The notes under the pieces were generated by a model. That model searched no databases. It saw only the letters and a program-made list of their open reading frames with translations, and was not told where the DNA came from. Positions 17,027 through 26,317 of a DNA stretch of 64,000 bases are shown here, in pieces. Every line of letters begins with the position of its first letter. Positions within the stretch are counted from its first letter, which is position 1. The stretch spans positions 1 through 64,000 of the forward strand of contig PAPJ01000053.1 of the NCBI GenBank assembly GCA_002709045.1, read 5' to 3'. Source of the DNA: Planctomycetaceae bacterium (GTDB lineage: Bacteria > Planctomycetota > Planctomycetia > Pirellulales > Pirellulaceae). The position numbers and the translations under genes were made by a program.

Positions 17027-18865
17027 ATGGCATCTACAGTAGAAAACATCTCGCGCGCAACCATCCGATTTGCTGGTGACTCTGGCGACGGTATGCAATT
17101 GACTGGTACGCAGCTAACCAATACGTCTGCGTTAGCTGGAAACGATGTCGCCACATTCCCTGACTTTCCCGCGGAAATTCGAGCGCCTCGTGGAACACGC
17201 GCCGGTGTCTCCGGATTCCAGGTTCAATTTGCCTCAGAAGACATATTCACACCCGGTGATCAACTCGACACACTTGTGGTTATGAATCCCGCTGCGCTTA
17301 TCACTAATATTAGTGATCTTAGACCGGGTGGACTACTAATCGTCAATGAAGATAGTTTTGTAAGCAAAGAATTCCGACTGGCCAAATTAGAATCTGATCC
17401 GCTGGACGATCCAGATATGGATCAATACCGAGTTATCAAAATCAAAATGACTCTTCTGACTCGAACCGCTGTAGAAGAGCTGGGACTGACCACAAAATTT
17501 GCTGATCGTTGTAAAAACTTTTTCGCTATGGGTTTTGTTTACTGGTTATACAACAGAGACCTACAACCCTCACTTGATTTCATCAACGCAAAATTCGGCG
17601 GAAAACCGGATATTGCGGCTGCCAATGAGAAAGCACTAAAGGCGGGATACAACTATGGTGAAACCACGGAAGCAGCCATCAGTACTTATCAGGTTGAAAA
17701 AGCTAAGCTCGAACCCGGTACTTATAAAAATATTATGGGTAATCAAGGATTGGCCTGGGGATGTATTGCCGCAGCCAAGCTAAGTGGTAAAGACCTGTTT
17801 CTTGGATCCTATCCTATTACGCCGGCATCTGACATTCTCCATGAATTAAGTAAGCATAAGAATTTTGGGGTGCGAACATTTCAGGCGGAAGATGAAATTG
17901 CTGCTGTTTGCTCAACCATTGGGGCCGCTTTTGGTGGTCATATGGCGATCACAACTTCAAGTGGTCCCGGTATCGCACTTAAAGGTGAAGCACTTGGGTT
18001 GGGGATGATTCTTGAATTACCGATGCTGATCATAAATATTCAGCGTGGTGGTCCAAGTACCGGATTACCGACGAAAACAGAACAATCTGATCTATTGCAG
18101 TGCATGTATGGACGAAATGGTGAATCTCCCCTGCCATTAATTGCAGCTCGTAGTCCTGCAGACTGTTTCCAAACTGCCATTGATGCCTGGAGAGTTGCCG
18201 TCAAATTTATGTGTCCGGTTATGGTTCTTTCTGACGGCTATATTGCCAATGGAGCAGAACCGTGGAAAATTCCTGATTATGATGCCTTGGAAGAAATCGT
18301 TGTTGAACACCCGGGTGAAAGAAGCGAAGAGGATCCACCATTTCTCCCATACAAACGTGACGAGAATCTATCACGCCCATGGGCTCTTCCGGGTACCAAA
18401 GGGTTGGAACACCGGATTGGTGGTCTGGAAAAAGATCATGAAACTGGAAATGTTAGCTACGATCCCGACAACCATGAATTCATGTGTAAGATTCGGCAGG
18501 AAAAGATCGACAAGATCGCTGATTTTATTCCGGAATTGGAGGTTGATGGGGAAGATTCCGGAGACCTGCTTGTACTCAGCTGGGGTGGTACTTACGGTGC
18601 CTGTACGACTGCCGTTTCCCACTGTCGGGCGGATGGACTCAATGTCTCACATGCACATCTAAGATTCATTAGTCCCTTCCCGCGTAATTTAGGCACTATA
18701 CTAGGAAACTTTAAGAAAATAGTTATTCCTGAATTAAATCTAGGACAACTACAAAAAATAATTACTTCGACTTACGGGGTTAACGCCGAAGGAATTCATA
18801 AATTAAAGGGACGCCCATTTACCGTCTCTGAACTAACTGAACAATTCAAGGAACTGATTGGTTAA
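17027..18865 (+). CDS. korA: 2-oxoacid:ferredoxin oxidoreductase, alpha subunit (fused gamma-alpha)
   Basis: With KorB this enzyme decarboxylates 2-oxoglutarate (or a related 2-oxoacid) to an acyl-CoA while reducing ferredoxin, in place of the NAD-linked dehydrogenase of the TCA cycle. The 612 residues begin with the gamma domain (RATIRFAGDSGDGMQLTGTQL, residues about 9-200). The alpha pyrimidine-binding domain follows (GNQGLAWGCIAAAKLSG, then GSYPITPASDILHEL and QAEDEIAAVCSTIGAAFGG), and then the C-terminal domain (DLLVLSWGGTYGACTTAV). This gamma-alpha fusion is the common two-subunit form. korB starts 43 bases downstream. No ferredoxin-like delta subunit is adjacent. Confidence 0.93.
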   Translation: MASTVENISRATIRFAGDSGDGMQLTGTQLTNTSALAGNDVATFPDFPAEIRAPRGTRAGVSGFQVQFASEDIFTPGDQLDTLVVMNPAALITNISDLRPGGLLIVNEDSFVSKEFRLAKLESDPLDDPDMDQYRVIKIKMTLLTRTAVEELGLTTKFADRCKNFFAMGFVYWLYNRDLQPSLDFINAKFGGKPDIAAANEKALKAGYNYGETTEAAISTYQVEKAKLEPGTYKNIMGNQGLAWGCIAAAKLSGKDLFLGSYPITPASDILHELSKHKNFGVRTFQAEDEIAAVCSTIGAAFGGHMAITTSSGPGIALKGEALGLGMILELPMLIINIQRGGPSTGLPTKTEQSDLLQCMYGRNGESPLPLIAARSPADCFQTAIDAWRVAVKFMCPVMVLSDGYIANGAEPWKIPDYDALEEIVVEHPGERSEEDPPFLPYKRDENLSRPWALPGTKGLEHRIGGLEKDHETGNVSYDPDNHEFMCKIRQEKIDKIADFIPELEVDGEDSGDLLVLSWGGTYGACTTAVSHCRADGLNVSHAHLRFISPFPRNLGTILGNFKKIVIPELNLGQLQKIITSTYGVNAEGIHKLKGRPFTVSELTEQFKELIG

Positions 18866-18908
18866 GTTGAATCCGATAAGGCTTCAATATAAATCAGGTG
18901 AAATTTCA

Positions 18909-19925
18909 ATGAGCACAGAACTACCAGTACTTAGGCCTGCTGATTTCGGGAGTGACCAGGATGTCCGTTGGTGTCCCGGATGTGGGGACTACTCCATCCT
19001 CGCTCAAATGAAAAAAGCGCTTGCTACTCAAGGATTTCCACGAGAGAAGACTGCATTTATCTCTGGAATTGGTTGCTCGAGTCGATTTCCTTACTATATG
19101 GCAACCTATGGTATGCACTCAATCCATGGCCGAGCTCCTGCATTTGCCACTGGTCTTAAGTCAGCACGACCGGATTTGCAGGTTTGGGTAATCACAGGTG
19201 ATGGTGACGCATTGAGTATCGGTGGAAACCATCTGATGCATGCCATTCGTCGTAACGTCAATATAAATATTGTGCTATTTAATAACCGTATCTACGGACT
19301 TACAAAAGGGCAGTATTCTCCTACGTCTGAAATTGGAAAAATTACCAAGAGTACTCCCATGGGATCTTTAGATAACCCATTAACACCTCTTTCATTGGCT
19401 GTTGGCTGTAATGCAACCTTTATTGCCCGCAGTATCGACACCAATGCAAAGCACCTTTCTAGTACCCTCCAACGCGCCGCTGAACATCAGGGGACATCGT
19501 TTGTTGAAGTCTATCAGAATTGTAATATTTTTAATGATGGTGCCTGGAAGTATGCTACAGACCGAACCACCAGACAGGAAAACGTGATCGAAATCGAGCA
19601 TGGTAAGCCGCTGATTTTTGGTGCCGAAAGTAATAAAGGTATTCGCCTCAATGGCCTGAATCCTGAGGTGGTTGAACTTGGTAATGGTATCGCAGAAGAC
19701 GATCTTCTGTTCCATGATGAACAGTCACCCGAACCAACGCTTGCCTACCTGCTATCTCGGATGCGTCAGCCCGAGTTTCCTGAAGCTATCGGGGTATTCA
19801 GGGATATTGATGCTCCTATCTATGATGACCAGCTAAACTCACAAGTAGCTGCTGCTCAGGAAAAAAATCCTGATGCTTCACTTAACTCTCTGTTTAACTC
19901 AGGTAACACTTGGACCGTTGATTAA
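18909..19925 (+). CDS. korB: 2-oxoacid:ferredoxin oxidoreductase, beta subunit
   Basis: The thiamine-diphosphate and iron-sulfur subunit paired with KorA. The 338 residues show WCPGCGDYSILAQMKKAL, GIGCSSRFPYYMATYGMHSIHGRA and the ThDP/Mg2+ motif GDGDALSIGGNHLMHAIRRN with NNRIYGLTKGQYSPTSE. The cysteines in WCPGCG and GIGCS fit the 4Fe-4S ligands of this subunit. The start is ATG 18909 (MSTELPVLRP), with AGGTG 8 bases before it. The frame also opens at a TTG inside the end of korA, which is less likely. A strong terminator follows, so korAB form a two-gene operon. Confidence 0.94.
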   Translation: MSTELPVLRPADFGSDQDVRWCPGCGDYSILAQMKKALATQGFPREKTAFISGIGCSSRFPYYMATYGMHSIHGRAPAFATGLKSARPDLQVWVITGDGDALSIGGNHLMHAIRRNVNINIVLFNNRIYGLTKGQYSPTSEIGKITKSTPMGSLDNPLTPLSLAVGCNATFIARSIDTNAKHLSSTLQRAAEHQGTSFVEVYQNCNIFNDGAWKYATDRTTRQENVIEIEHGKPLIFGAESNKGIRLNGLNPEVVELGNGIAEDDLLFHDEQSPEPTLAYLLSRMRQPEFPEAIGVFRDIDAPIYDDQLNSQVAAAQEKNPDASLNSLFNSGNTWTVD

Positions 19926-19942
19926 GCTGCACCTGTAAAAAT

Positions 19943-19977
19943 AAAAGCCCGCGAGCGATAACTTTCGGGCTTTTTTT
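19943..19977. terminator. Intrinsic terminator, probably bidirectional, after korB
   Basis: The left arm aaaagcccg (19943-19951) pairs with cgggctttt (19966-19974), and the T run continues to 19977. The matching A run on the left lets it also stop transcription from the convergent SDR gene, whose stop codon is at 19997. Confidence 0.88.
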
Positions 19978-19996
19978 ATTGGGTTAAGATTCCGGT

Positions 19997-20728
19997 TTAC
20001 ATAAATTCCTGACTTAAAGGCTTAATTGTAACTTCAGGAATATGAGCCCGTGGAGGCAGAGTGGCTATCGAGAGTGCCAGATGACCCAAATCCTCTGGCT
20101 GTAGCATACGAGCACGATGCTCTTGAGTTACAGGATTTGGTCGTTTTTCCAGAATTGGTGTTTCGACTTCACCTGGATAGATATTTGTAACTCGCACGCC
20201 ATCTGCATTGGCTTCATTGGAGCTGGCAATTCCCAGAGCTGCCATCGCAAATTTGGAAGCGGAGTAAGCAACACCACCTAAAGCTGTAGATCGAATACCT
20301 GAAATTGATGAAATATTGATGACGATTCCATCACCACGTTCGCGCATCTGAGGGAGCACTTCATACATTGTGTAATAGGCACCGCTGGCATTGATCGCCA
20401 TGACCTGATCCCACTGTTCAGGATTCATCGCTTCAATCGTTCGGTTAGGAATATTCGTACCGGCTGAATTAACCAAAATGTCGATCGGACCAACGGTTTC
20501 GGCAACCCAGGCAAAGAATTCTTTGACGCTCTCCAGACAGGCTACATCCATTGTGTGGTACAGCATTTCACCGGCACCATCCCAGGCATCGACCGCATCT
20601 TTTAATGGCTCTTGGCGACGACCAGCGATCACTACCTTACATCCTTCTGTAGCATAGGATTTTGCAATACCCAGCCCGATTCCTGTACCACCACCTGTGA
20701 TAACAGCAGTCTTTCCTTCAAGTTTCAT
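19997..20728 (-). CDS. Short-chain dehydrogenase/reductase (SDR)
   Basis: A classical-type NAD(P)-dependent oxidoreductase of about 243 residues. The cofactor motif TGGGTGIG lies near residues 11-18, NSAG in the middle, and the catalytic set ISSISG ... YSASK gives Ser, Tyr and Lys. The short C-terminus fits small classical SDRs. ATG 20728 starts MKLEGKTAVITGG, matching the family; a GTG two codons upstream (20734) is the alternative. An Arg at the end of beta-2 (AGRRQEPL) suggests NADP(H) preference. The substrate cannot be told. It is a single gene between the korB terminator and a divergent operon. Confidence 0.88.
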   Translation of the reverse strand: MKLEGKTAVITGGGTGIGLGIAKSYATEGCKVVIAGRRQEPLKDAVDAWDGAGEMLYHTMDVACLESVKEFFAWVAETVGPIDILVNSAGTNIPNRTIEAMNPEQWDQVMAINASGAYYTMYEVLPQMRERGDGIVINISSISGIRSTALGGVAYSASKFAMAALGIASSNEANADGVRVTNIYPGEVETPILEKRPNPVTQEHRARMLQPEDLGHLALSIATLPPRAHIPEVTIKPLSQEFM

Positions 20729-20932
20729 ATCCACTCGCTTCTTCTATTAAAATCTCAGGGTAAACCTATTGGCTAACCCACTCTAATTATTAAGCCAATA
20801 GTCCCTGTTTAATCCCCTGACGACCGCTTTTCAAGTAAGGAAAAGACAATTGATGAGCATTGGCCAGTTTCAATGAAGCAAAAATGATACAAGCTACTGG
20901 AAAACTAATCTTCTTTGTAGCGTTTCACATAA

Positions 20933-20961
20933 TTGCACAATGGAGTCTTATTAAAGATAAT
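20933..20961 (+). promoter_or_regulatory. Putative promoter of the RDD-to-DUF58 operon
   Basis: TTGCAC (20933-20938), 17 bp, then GATAAT (20956-20961), placing the start site about 65 bases before the RDD gene. The box match and optimal spacing in an otherwise empty 300-base gap support it. Confidence 0.6.
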
Positions 20962-21033
20962 TAGTGATATTCTCTCCAAATACAGCATAAAAATTAGAGC
21001 AAATCAAAAGATATTTAGTCTTTCAAAGCAACC

Positions 21034-22029
21034 ATGGCCAATCTCGATAAAGCAATTGATCCCATTGACGGTACGATTTCTATCGTGACGCCTGAAAATA
21101 TCACATTTCGCTATAGTGTCGCCGGCCCGTTCCAACGAGCTACTGCATTTGTCATCGATTTACTAATCCGCATGGGCATCATCATTGTTCTGTTGGTACT
21201 GACTATGGCTCTTAAATCGGGTCTTGGTGATGCTGGAATTGGATTCTTTTTGCTCTCAAATTTTATCCTCAACTGGTTCTATGGGGCCGTCTTCGAGACA
21301 TACATGAATGGTCAGACACCGGGCAAACGCCTGATGGGTATTCGAGCAGTCACCGTCGATGGCAAACCGATCAACGCAATGCAGGCCGTGATGAGAAATC
21401 TCATCCGTACGGCAGATACCTACCCCCTGGTAACACCTGCCGTGTTTGGCATTGAATTTACTGACAGTCCTGTTTATCAATCGGCGATCATTCCTACTTT
21501 TGCAATGGGATTGATTGTGATGAGTATGAACAAGCGATACCAACGTATCGGTGACCTGGTGGCCGGGACAATGGTGATTGTCGATCAACGTAAAGCAACA
21601 TTTGGACTCATCGATGTGCGAACGCCGGCTGTTCTACAAATCGCAGCGATGGTGCCAGCAACATTCCGCGCTGATCAGGAAATGTCGCAGGCACTTGCAC
21701 ACTTTGTCGATCAAAGGCCGAGACTCTCTGATGGTCGGCGCCGGGAAATCGCCGCGCATCTTACAGAACCACTTTCAAGAGAACTGGGGTTACCTCCCAA
21801 CCTTGATCCCGACCTACTGCTACAGGCATTGTATTACCGGGCTTTTGTATCCGATGCTCAGGAAGAACTAATGCAGTTAACACCGACAGCCACTGTTGAT
21901 TACCATACAGCCTCTCAGCAAGCCCCGCCGTATATACAGGCACCCGTTCAGTTGCAAAGGCAGGTTCAGTATTTATCTCAGCCCAGCCAGAGTTCGGGCA
22001 GACCTCCGAGTGGAGGGCTTTTAAAATGA
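21034..22029 (+). CDS. RDD-family membrane protein
   Basis: A 331-residue inner-membrane protein whose first 190 residues form an RDD domain. The Arg near ATAFVIDLLIRMG and the segment YMNGQTPGKRLMGIRAVTVDGKP are typical, with about four hydrophobic helices. The C-terminal 140 residues are hydrophilic and end in a Pro/Gln/Ser-rich stretch. The RDD family has no firm biochemical role. It is first in a tightly packed operon and its last codon overlaps the next start (ATGA, 22026-22029). Repeated association of RDD with SpoIIM, MoxR and DUF58 genes in other bacteria suggests a membrane complex. Confidence 0.85.
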   Translation: MANLDKAIDPIDGTISIVTPENITFRYSVAGPFQRATAFVIDLLIRMGIIIVLLVLTMALKSGLGDAGIGFFLLSNFILNWFYGAVFETYMNGQTPGKRLMGIRAVTVDGKPINAMQAVMRNLIRTADTYPLVTPAVFGIEFTDSPVYQSAIIPTFAMGLIVMSMNKRYQRIGDLVAGTMVIVDQRKATFGLIDVRTPAVLQIAAMVPATFRADQEMSQALAHFVDQRPRLSDGRRREIAAHLTEPLSRELGLPPNLDPDLLLQALYYRAFVSDAQEELMQLTPTATVDYHTASQQAPPYIQAPVQLQRQVQYLSQPSQSSGRPPSGGLLK

Positions 22030-23015
22030 AGGTGGCGGATTTACTTTTACAGCGTCAGCAACAATGGCAGGAGCTTGAATTACTATGTGATCTGGTCAGC
22101 AATCGTCGGGTGGCTTCGATTACGGCAGAAAAACTATCCACTTTTGCATCTTTATATCGCAGTGCCTGTGCTGACTTGGCCTTAGCAGATTCCTACAACC
22201 TTCCTCCCGAAACAGTCGAATATTTACACCGACTCGTAGGCCGGGCTCACAGTCGTCTATACCGCTCACGCCGTTTCCAGTTCAGGGCCTGGTTCCACGT
22301 GCTAGTGTTCGACGTCCCCCGAAGAATCCTGTGCGATGGCTGTGTACAGTTCATGTTTATCTTCTTCTACGGAACATTTTTGCTTTCAGCCTATCTGGCG
22401 TACGAAACAGAGATGTTTCCCAACTACCACGTTGATATTATCACTCAGGAACAAATCTGGTCTCTTGAAGAAATGTATTCAACTTCGGTGGCTGATGAAC
22501 GAGGGTTTGGTGCCGGAGGTATGGCGGCCGGCTTTTATGCCAATCACAACACGGGAATTGGTTTAAGCTGTTTCGTAACCGGGATTTTAATTATTCCCGG
22601 ACTGCTCGTTACACTATTCAACTCAGCATTCCTCGGTGCCACATTCGGATACATGGCTCGTGAAGATGTTCCCATGACTGATAACTTCGTAGAATTTGTA
22701 ACGGCACATGGTCCGTTTGAACTGACGGCTATCGTTTTGGCTGCCGCTGCCGGATTGCGACTGGGAATCGCCTGGGTAAAGACCAACGGACTTTCCCGTG
22801 GTGCCTCACTACGAAAGTCCGGAGTAGAGTCTATGCCGATTATGGGTGTCTCCATCGTGTTTTTCTTTTTGGCAGCCCTGATTGAGGGTTTTATTTCGCC
22901 CTCAACACTGCCGTACAACTTCAAACTCACCATCTGCATTACTTCGGCGGTGTTCATTATCGTTTATCTGATTGGATTTGGTTTGTTCAAAGGAGAACGC
23001 CATGCAATTCGATAA
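22026..23015 (+). CDS. SpoIIM-family (stage II sporulation protein M-like) membrane protein
   Basis: A 329-residue protein with a soluble helical N-terminus (about 90 residues, RQQQWQELELLCDLVSN) followed by about five to six membrane helices. LVTLFNSAFLGATFGYM and the following FVTAHGPFELTAIVLAAAAGLRLG are the characteristic SpoIIM/DUF95 block. In sporulating Firmicutes SpoIIM works in peptidoglycan remodelling. Planctomycetes do not sporulate this way, and here the family occurs with MoxR/DUF58 partners. It overlaps the RDD gene by 4 bp and the next gene by 14 bp, so translation is probably coupled. Confidence 0.85.
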   Translation: MKVADLLLQRQQQWQELELLCDLVSNRRVASITAEKLSTFASLYRSACADLALADSYNLPPETVEYLHRLVGRAHSRLYRSRRFQFRAWFHVLVFDVPRRILCDGCVQFMFIFFYGTFLLSAYLAYETEMFPNYHVDIITQEQIWSLEEMYSTSVADERGFGAGGMAAGFYANHNTGIGLSCFVTGILIIPGLLVTLFNSAFLGATFGYMAREDVPMTDNFVEFVTAHGPFELTAIVLAAAAGLRLGIAWVKTNGLSRGASLRKSGVESMPIMGVSIVFFFLAALIEGFISPSTLPYNFKLTICITSAVFIIVYLIGFGLFKGERHAIR

Positions 23016-23958
23016 GACACATATCCAAATTAGAAACCGCACCGAGAGTGAACTTCTCGATATTTCGTTGCATGTCTTCCGGCGATTCCCGATACCTATT
23101 ATTTTCTCATTCCTAGTAGTGGCCATCCCGTTACTATTTATTAATGATTTACTGTTAAGCCACGTACTTACACTTAAATTCAATGCAGCGCAGTATACAG
23201 CCAGATCCATTGTAGAAATGGAATTCACCACAGCAAATCTAAGCTTTAAGACTTATCTTTATCTGCAGTCGGTACTAATTATCACACAAGCCCCTATCGC
23301 CTCAGTATTATCAACACTGATGTTAAGTAAGCTGATCTTTAATGAAAAGCCGACGATAAAAGGTCTTATAAAATCTGCTCGTTCGTGTTTTTGGAATATC
23401 ACAATGGCATTTGGCCTACGACGTTGCATCCTGATCCAAATGGGGCTTCTGATTTTATTGATGGAGGCTGGCGCAAATGGTCGAGCCGCCATCATGACGT
23501 TTTACACAATAACTCTTATTGTGCTTTTACTGGTTCGTGGAAATCGCCCTTACATGCTAGAGATTATTTTGCTGGAACGGCCGGGACGTGATCCGACAAA
23601 AGGAATGACACTCAGCCAACGTAGTAAAATGCTGCATACCGCCACAGGTGGAAATGTATTGGGACGTAGCATGTTTGGCATGTTGGTAGGAGCTGTTTTC
23701 TCCTTATGTCTTTACGGAGCAATCACTTTTTTTTCAATTTCTTTGTTCACCGAGTCAGGAACTATTGAAAGCTCTGTATTTACGGCACGCTGGCTATTTC
23801 CAATTTCCTGCTGGCTGGCAGTTTGTTACACGTCTGTAGTGCGTTTCATGAATTATATTGACACCCGTATTCTCACTGAAGGCTGGGAGGCTGAATTGAA
23901 AGTTCGAGCTGAAGCCTACAAACTAGAACAACGTCAACAGTTAGGTACGAGTTGGTAA
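23002..23958 (+). CDS. Multi-pass membrane protein of the MoxR operon, unrecognised
   Basis: A 318-residue protein with about five or six hydrophobic segments (IPIIFSFLVVAIPLLFIN near residue 30; ILIQMGLLILLMEAG and a long pair near 150-180; SMFGMLVGAVFSLCLYGAI near 225). I do not recognise a named family. ATG 23002 is chosen because AAAGGAG lies 7 bases upstream, inside the end of the SpoIIM gene; an earlier in-frame start at 22972 lacks this. Position between SpoIIM and DUF4129-type genes suggests a structural or transport role in the same membrane complex. Confidence 0.75.
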   Translation: MQFDKTHIQIRNRTESELLDISLHVFRRFPIPIIFSFLVVAIPLLFINDLLLSHVLTLKFNAAQYTARSIVEMEFTTANLSFKTYLYLQSVLIITQAPIASVLSTLMLSKLIFNEKPTIKGLIKSARSCFWNITMAFGLRRCILIQMGLLILLMEAGANGRAAIMTFYTITLIVLLLVRGNRPYMLEIILLERPGRDPTKGMTLSQRSKMLHTATGGNVLGRSMFGMLVGAVFSLCLYGAITFFSISLFTESGTIESSVFTARWLFPISCWLAVCYTSVVRFMNYIDTRILTEGWEAELKVRAEAYKLEQRQQLGTSW

Positions 23959-23968
23959 GGCACATCAA

Positions 23969-25048
23969 ATGAAACAAAATTCACCGTTGATGTTCTTTCT
24001 GCTGCTAATCTGTAGTCTGCTGCCAACGGCCGTTTCTGCACAACCTAATTCCGATCCTATCGAATCCGGTCGTAAAGCACTGGTCCGGGAAAATCCATTC
24101 CCCTGGTATGACGAACAACAGGACCAACTGCGTCGTATTCCACTGGATACTGAATTTATAGAACGTATGCGGGAAAGGATGGAATCCCTGGAAGGACTTG
24201 AAGAGCAAATCAAAGAATGGCTCGAAGATGTTGAGCAGGACTTTGATCCCAGTGATCTGCCAACACCGGACATGAGTGAATTGGATGAGGCATTTGAGAA
24301 TTTCGACTCGGAGGCATTTCGCGAACGAATGAATGAATATTTACGTCGACTGGCCGATAAAGAAACTCAGCCGAATGATCGAATAAACCCCGGTGGACGT
24401 ACCAATGACGCCGGAAGTGGGAACCCATTCCGGGGAGATCCTGAAATGCGACGCGGTGGAAGTGGTTCCACCAACAGATCCTCAGGCAGTTCTGGCGGTT
24501 TCGAACCGCCGGATTTGGGTTTTATTGGTGATGGAGCAGTGTTTGCAAAAGGACTCTTCTATATTGTCCTCGGAGTCGTCATTTTAGCGTTAATCGGCCT
24601 GATTTTATGGGCCATTATTAACCGTGAAAAGACAAAGAAAGATCCCGGAATCTCTTCCGAAAAAACCGTTGTGACCGACCAGCAACGTGTCGAGGAACTA
24701 CCATTTCAAGTCGATGCTGATTATAAAGATCTACTCGGTCGAGCTCGTGATTGTTATCAGGATGGTGATTACGAGCAGGCGATCATCTACCTGTTTAGCT
24801 ACGAACTAATTCAACTCGACAAAGCCGCATTGATCAAATTGACGCGTGGTAAAACAAATCATCAATACCTGCGTGAGGTTCAACCAAATGAAAGTCTAAA
24901 ATCCCGTCTGGCGATGACCATTCGGGCCTTTGAAGATGTCTTCTTTGGCAATAAAGAATTAACACGACATCGCTTTGAAGAATGCTGGCAGGAAGTTAGC
25001 AGCTTTGAACAGCTAACCCATCCGCAACATCAGGTGGGGTTAATCTAA
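23969..25048 (+). CDS. DUF4129-type membrane protein
   Basis: A 359-residue protein with a signal peptide (MKQNSPLMFFLLLICSLLPT, then AVSAQ). An acidic, charged extracytoplasmic region of about 150 residues with a Gly/Ser-rich end follows, then one membrane helix (GLFYIVLGVVILALIGLILW, about 190-210) and a cytosolic C-terminal domain. The latter (DYKDLLGRARDCYQDGDYEQAIIYLFSYELIQLDKAALI) is the DUF4129 pattern, a helical domain common in MoxR/DUF58 loci. It ends one base into the next gene (TAATG at 25046-25050). Confidence 0.75.
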   Translation: MKQNSPLMFFLLLICSLLPTAVSAQPNSDPIESGRKALVRENPFPWYDEQQDQLRRIPLDTEFIERMRERMESLEGLEEQIKEWLEDVEQDFDPSDLPTPDMSELDEAFENFDSEAFRERMNEYLRRLADKETQPNDRINPGGRTNDAGSGNPFRGDPEMRRGGSGSTNRSSGSSGGFEPPDLGFIGDGAVFAKGLFYIVLGVVILALIGLILWAIINREKTKKDPGISSEKTVVTDQQRVEELPFQVDADYKDLLGRARDCYQDGDYEQAIIYLFSYELIQLDKAALIKLTRGKTNHQYLREVQPNESLKSRLAMTIRAFEDVFFGNKELTRHRFEECWQEVSSFEQLTHPQHQVGLI

Positions 25049-26292
25049 TGCAATTAAAATATATCCTCTTGTTATTATTAACATTTCTAACACTACTAAC
25101 CGTTCACCCATCGCATCTAAAAGCTGACGAGGACGACATTGATGCCACTTACGGTCAGGGCAATCAGTCCGAAGGACGCTATAGTATTAACGGCACCGGT
25201 GTACTGGCTCAGATGTTTGAAGATCGTGGCCATAGCGTTTTTTACTCACGTATCCTAGGCCGACCTACTCGCAAAGCGGACGTAATTGTCTGGGCTCCGG
25301 ATAATTTTCATGTGCCGTCTGACAGTGAAGTTGCCGCCATCGAAAAGTGGCTTAAAGAAAAGTGGGGGCGTACCTTTATTTTTATAGGTCGAGATTACGA
25401 CGCCACTATGGATTACTGGATCAATGTCGCCAAAGGTGCCAGTCCTGATGAACTGGCAATGCTGACACTGAAGTTGGCAGACGTTTGGGGTGCCCATCAG
25501 GTGAAGCGAATGGCCATCATCGATAATGAAGACTGTGGTTGGTTTAAGATTCAGGCTGATAGTACGGTTCGTACTATCCGTTCTGCCCGATCCACATCCC
25601 CTACAGACTGGATGGATGGTGTGGCACCCGGCCGACTGAAAATGAGATTACAAAGCTACTTTGTTGAATCCGACAGAGGAAAAAACGCTAACTCCAGCCG
25701 TTATGAATATGATCCACAACTGTTTTACGAAAATATCCCCTTAATTACTCGCATTCAAAGTCGAACAAAGTTCTATCGCGGGCAGATTTTTGTAATCGCC
25801 AACGGATCTTTCCTTCTCAATGTACCTCTGGTTCATAAGGAACATCGTAAGTTGGCGAGTAAGCTTATTGAACAAGTTGGTCGCGATAGAACTATTTGCT
25901 TTTTGGAAAGCGAATTCGATGACTGGGAAGATGTGCCTGTACTGGAAAATGCTTCCTCCGCGGCACGTCCCCCCAGTATTGTGACAATTCTGCAGACTTG
26001 GCCATTCGGAATCATTCTGATTCACATTATTGTGATCGGCATCATTTACTGCTTTTACCGTTTTCCAATCTTTGGTCGACCCAAAACTAAATACGAACTT
26101 AACAGCGTTGTTGATGACATGAACGAGAACCAAAGTGTTTCCAATTTCGGTCGTCATGTCAGAGCACTCGGTGACCTGCTTAAGCGCAGTGGAAACACCG
26201 TGTTTGCAAATCATTGTTTACAAATGTATCGTCAGAGATCCAGTGAACAAACAACATATCAACCTCAAAAACAAAAAAAGAAACCAACCTAA
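25048..26292 (+). CDS. DUF4350-type exported membrane protein
   Basis: A 414-residue protein with an N-terminal signal peptide. An extracytoplasmic domain begins with GRYSINGTGVLAQMFEDRGHSVFYS and VIVWAPDNFHVPSDSEVAAIEKWL, the DUF4350 pattern (a Rossmann-like fold). A single membrane helix follows near residue 315-335 (WPFGIILIHIIVIGIIYCFY), then a short basic cytosolic tail. Its place between the DUF4129-type and MoxR genes matches the order seen in related operons. No catalytic role is known. Confidence 0.72.
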   Translation: MQLKYILLLLLTFLTLLTVHPSHLKADEDDIDATYGQGNQSEGRYSINGTGVLAQMFEDRGHSVFYSRILGRPTRKADVIVWAPDNFHVPSDSEVAAIEKWLKEKWGRTFIFIGRDYDATMDYWINVAKGASPDELAMLTLKLADVWGAHQVKRMAIIDNEDCGWFKIQADSTVRTIRSARSTSPTDWMDGVAPGRLKMRLQSYFVESDRGKNANSSRYEYDPQLFYENIPLITRIQSRTKFYRGQIFVIANGSFLLNVPLVHKEHRKLASKLIEQVGRDRTICFLESEFDDWEDVPVLENASSAARPPSIVTILQTWPFGIILIHIIVIGIIYCFYRFPIFGRPKTKYELNSVVDDMNENQSVSNFGRHVRALGDLLKRSGNTVFANHCLQMYRQRSSEQTTYQPQKQKKKPT

Positions 26293-26317
26293 CGAGACTA
26301 AAGCGAGGGTAATAAAA

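Noticed and set aside
22544..22957. A 137-residue minus-strand frame inside the SpoIIM gene
   Set aside because: The SpoIIM motifs are clear on the plus strand; the antisense frame is a composition artefact.
25741..26214. A 157-residue minus-strand frame inside the DUF4350 gene
   Set aside because: Antisense to a supported gene in a compact operon; no start context or recognisable motif.
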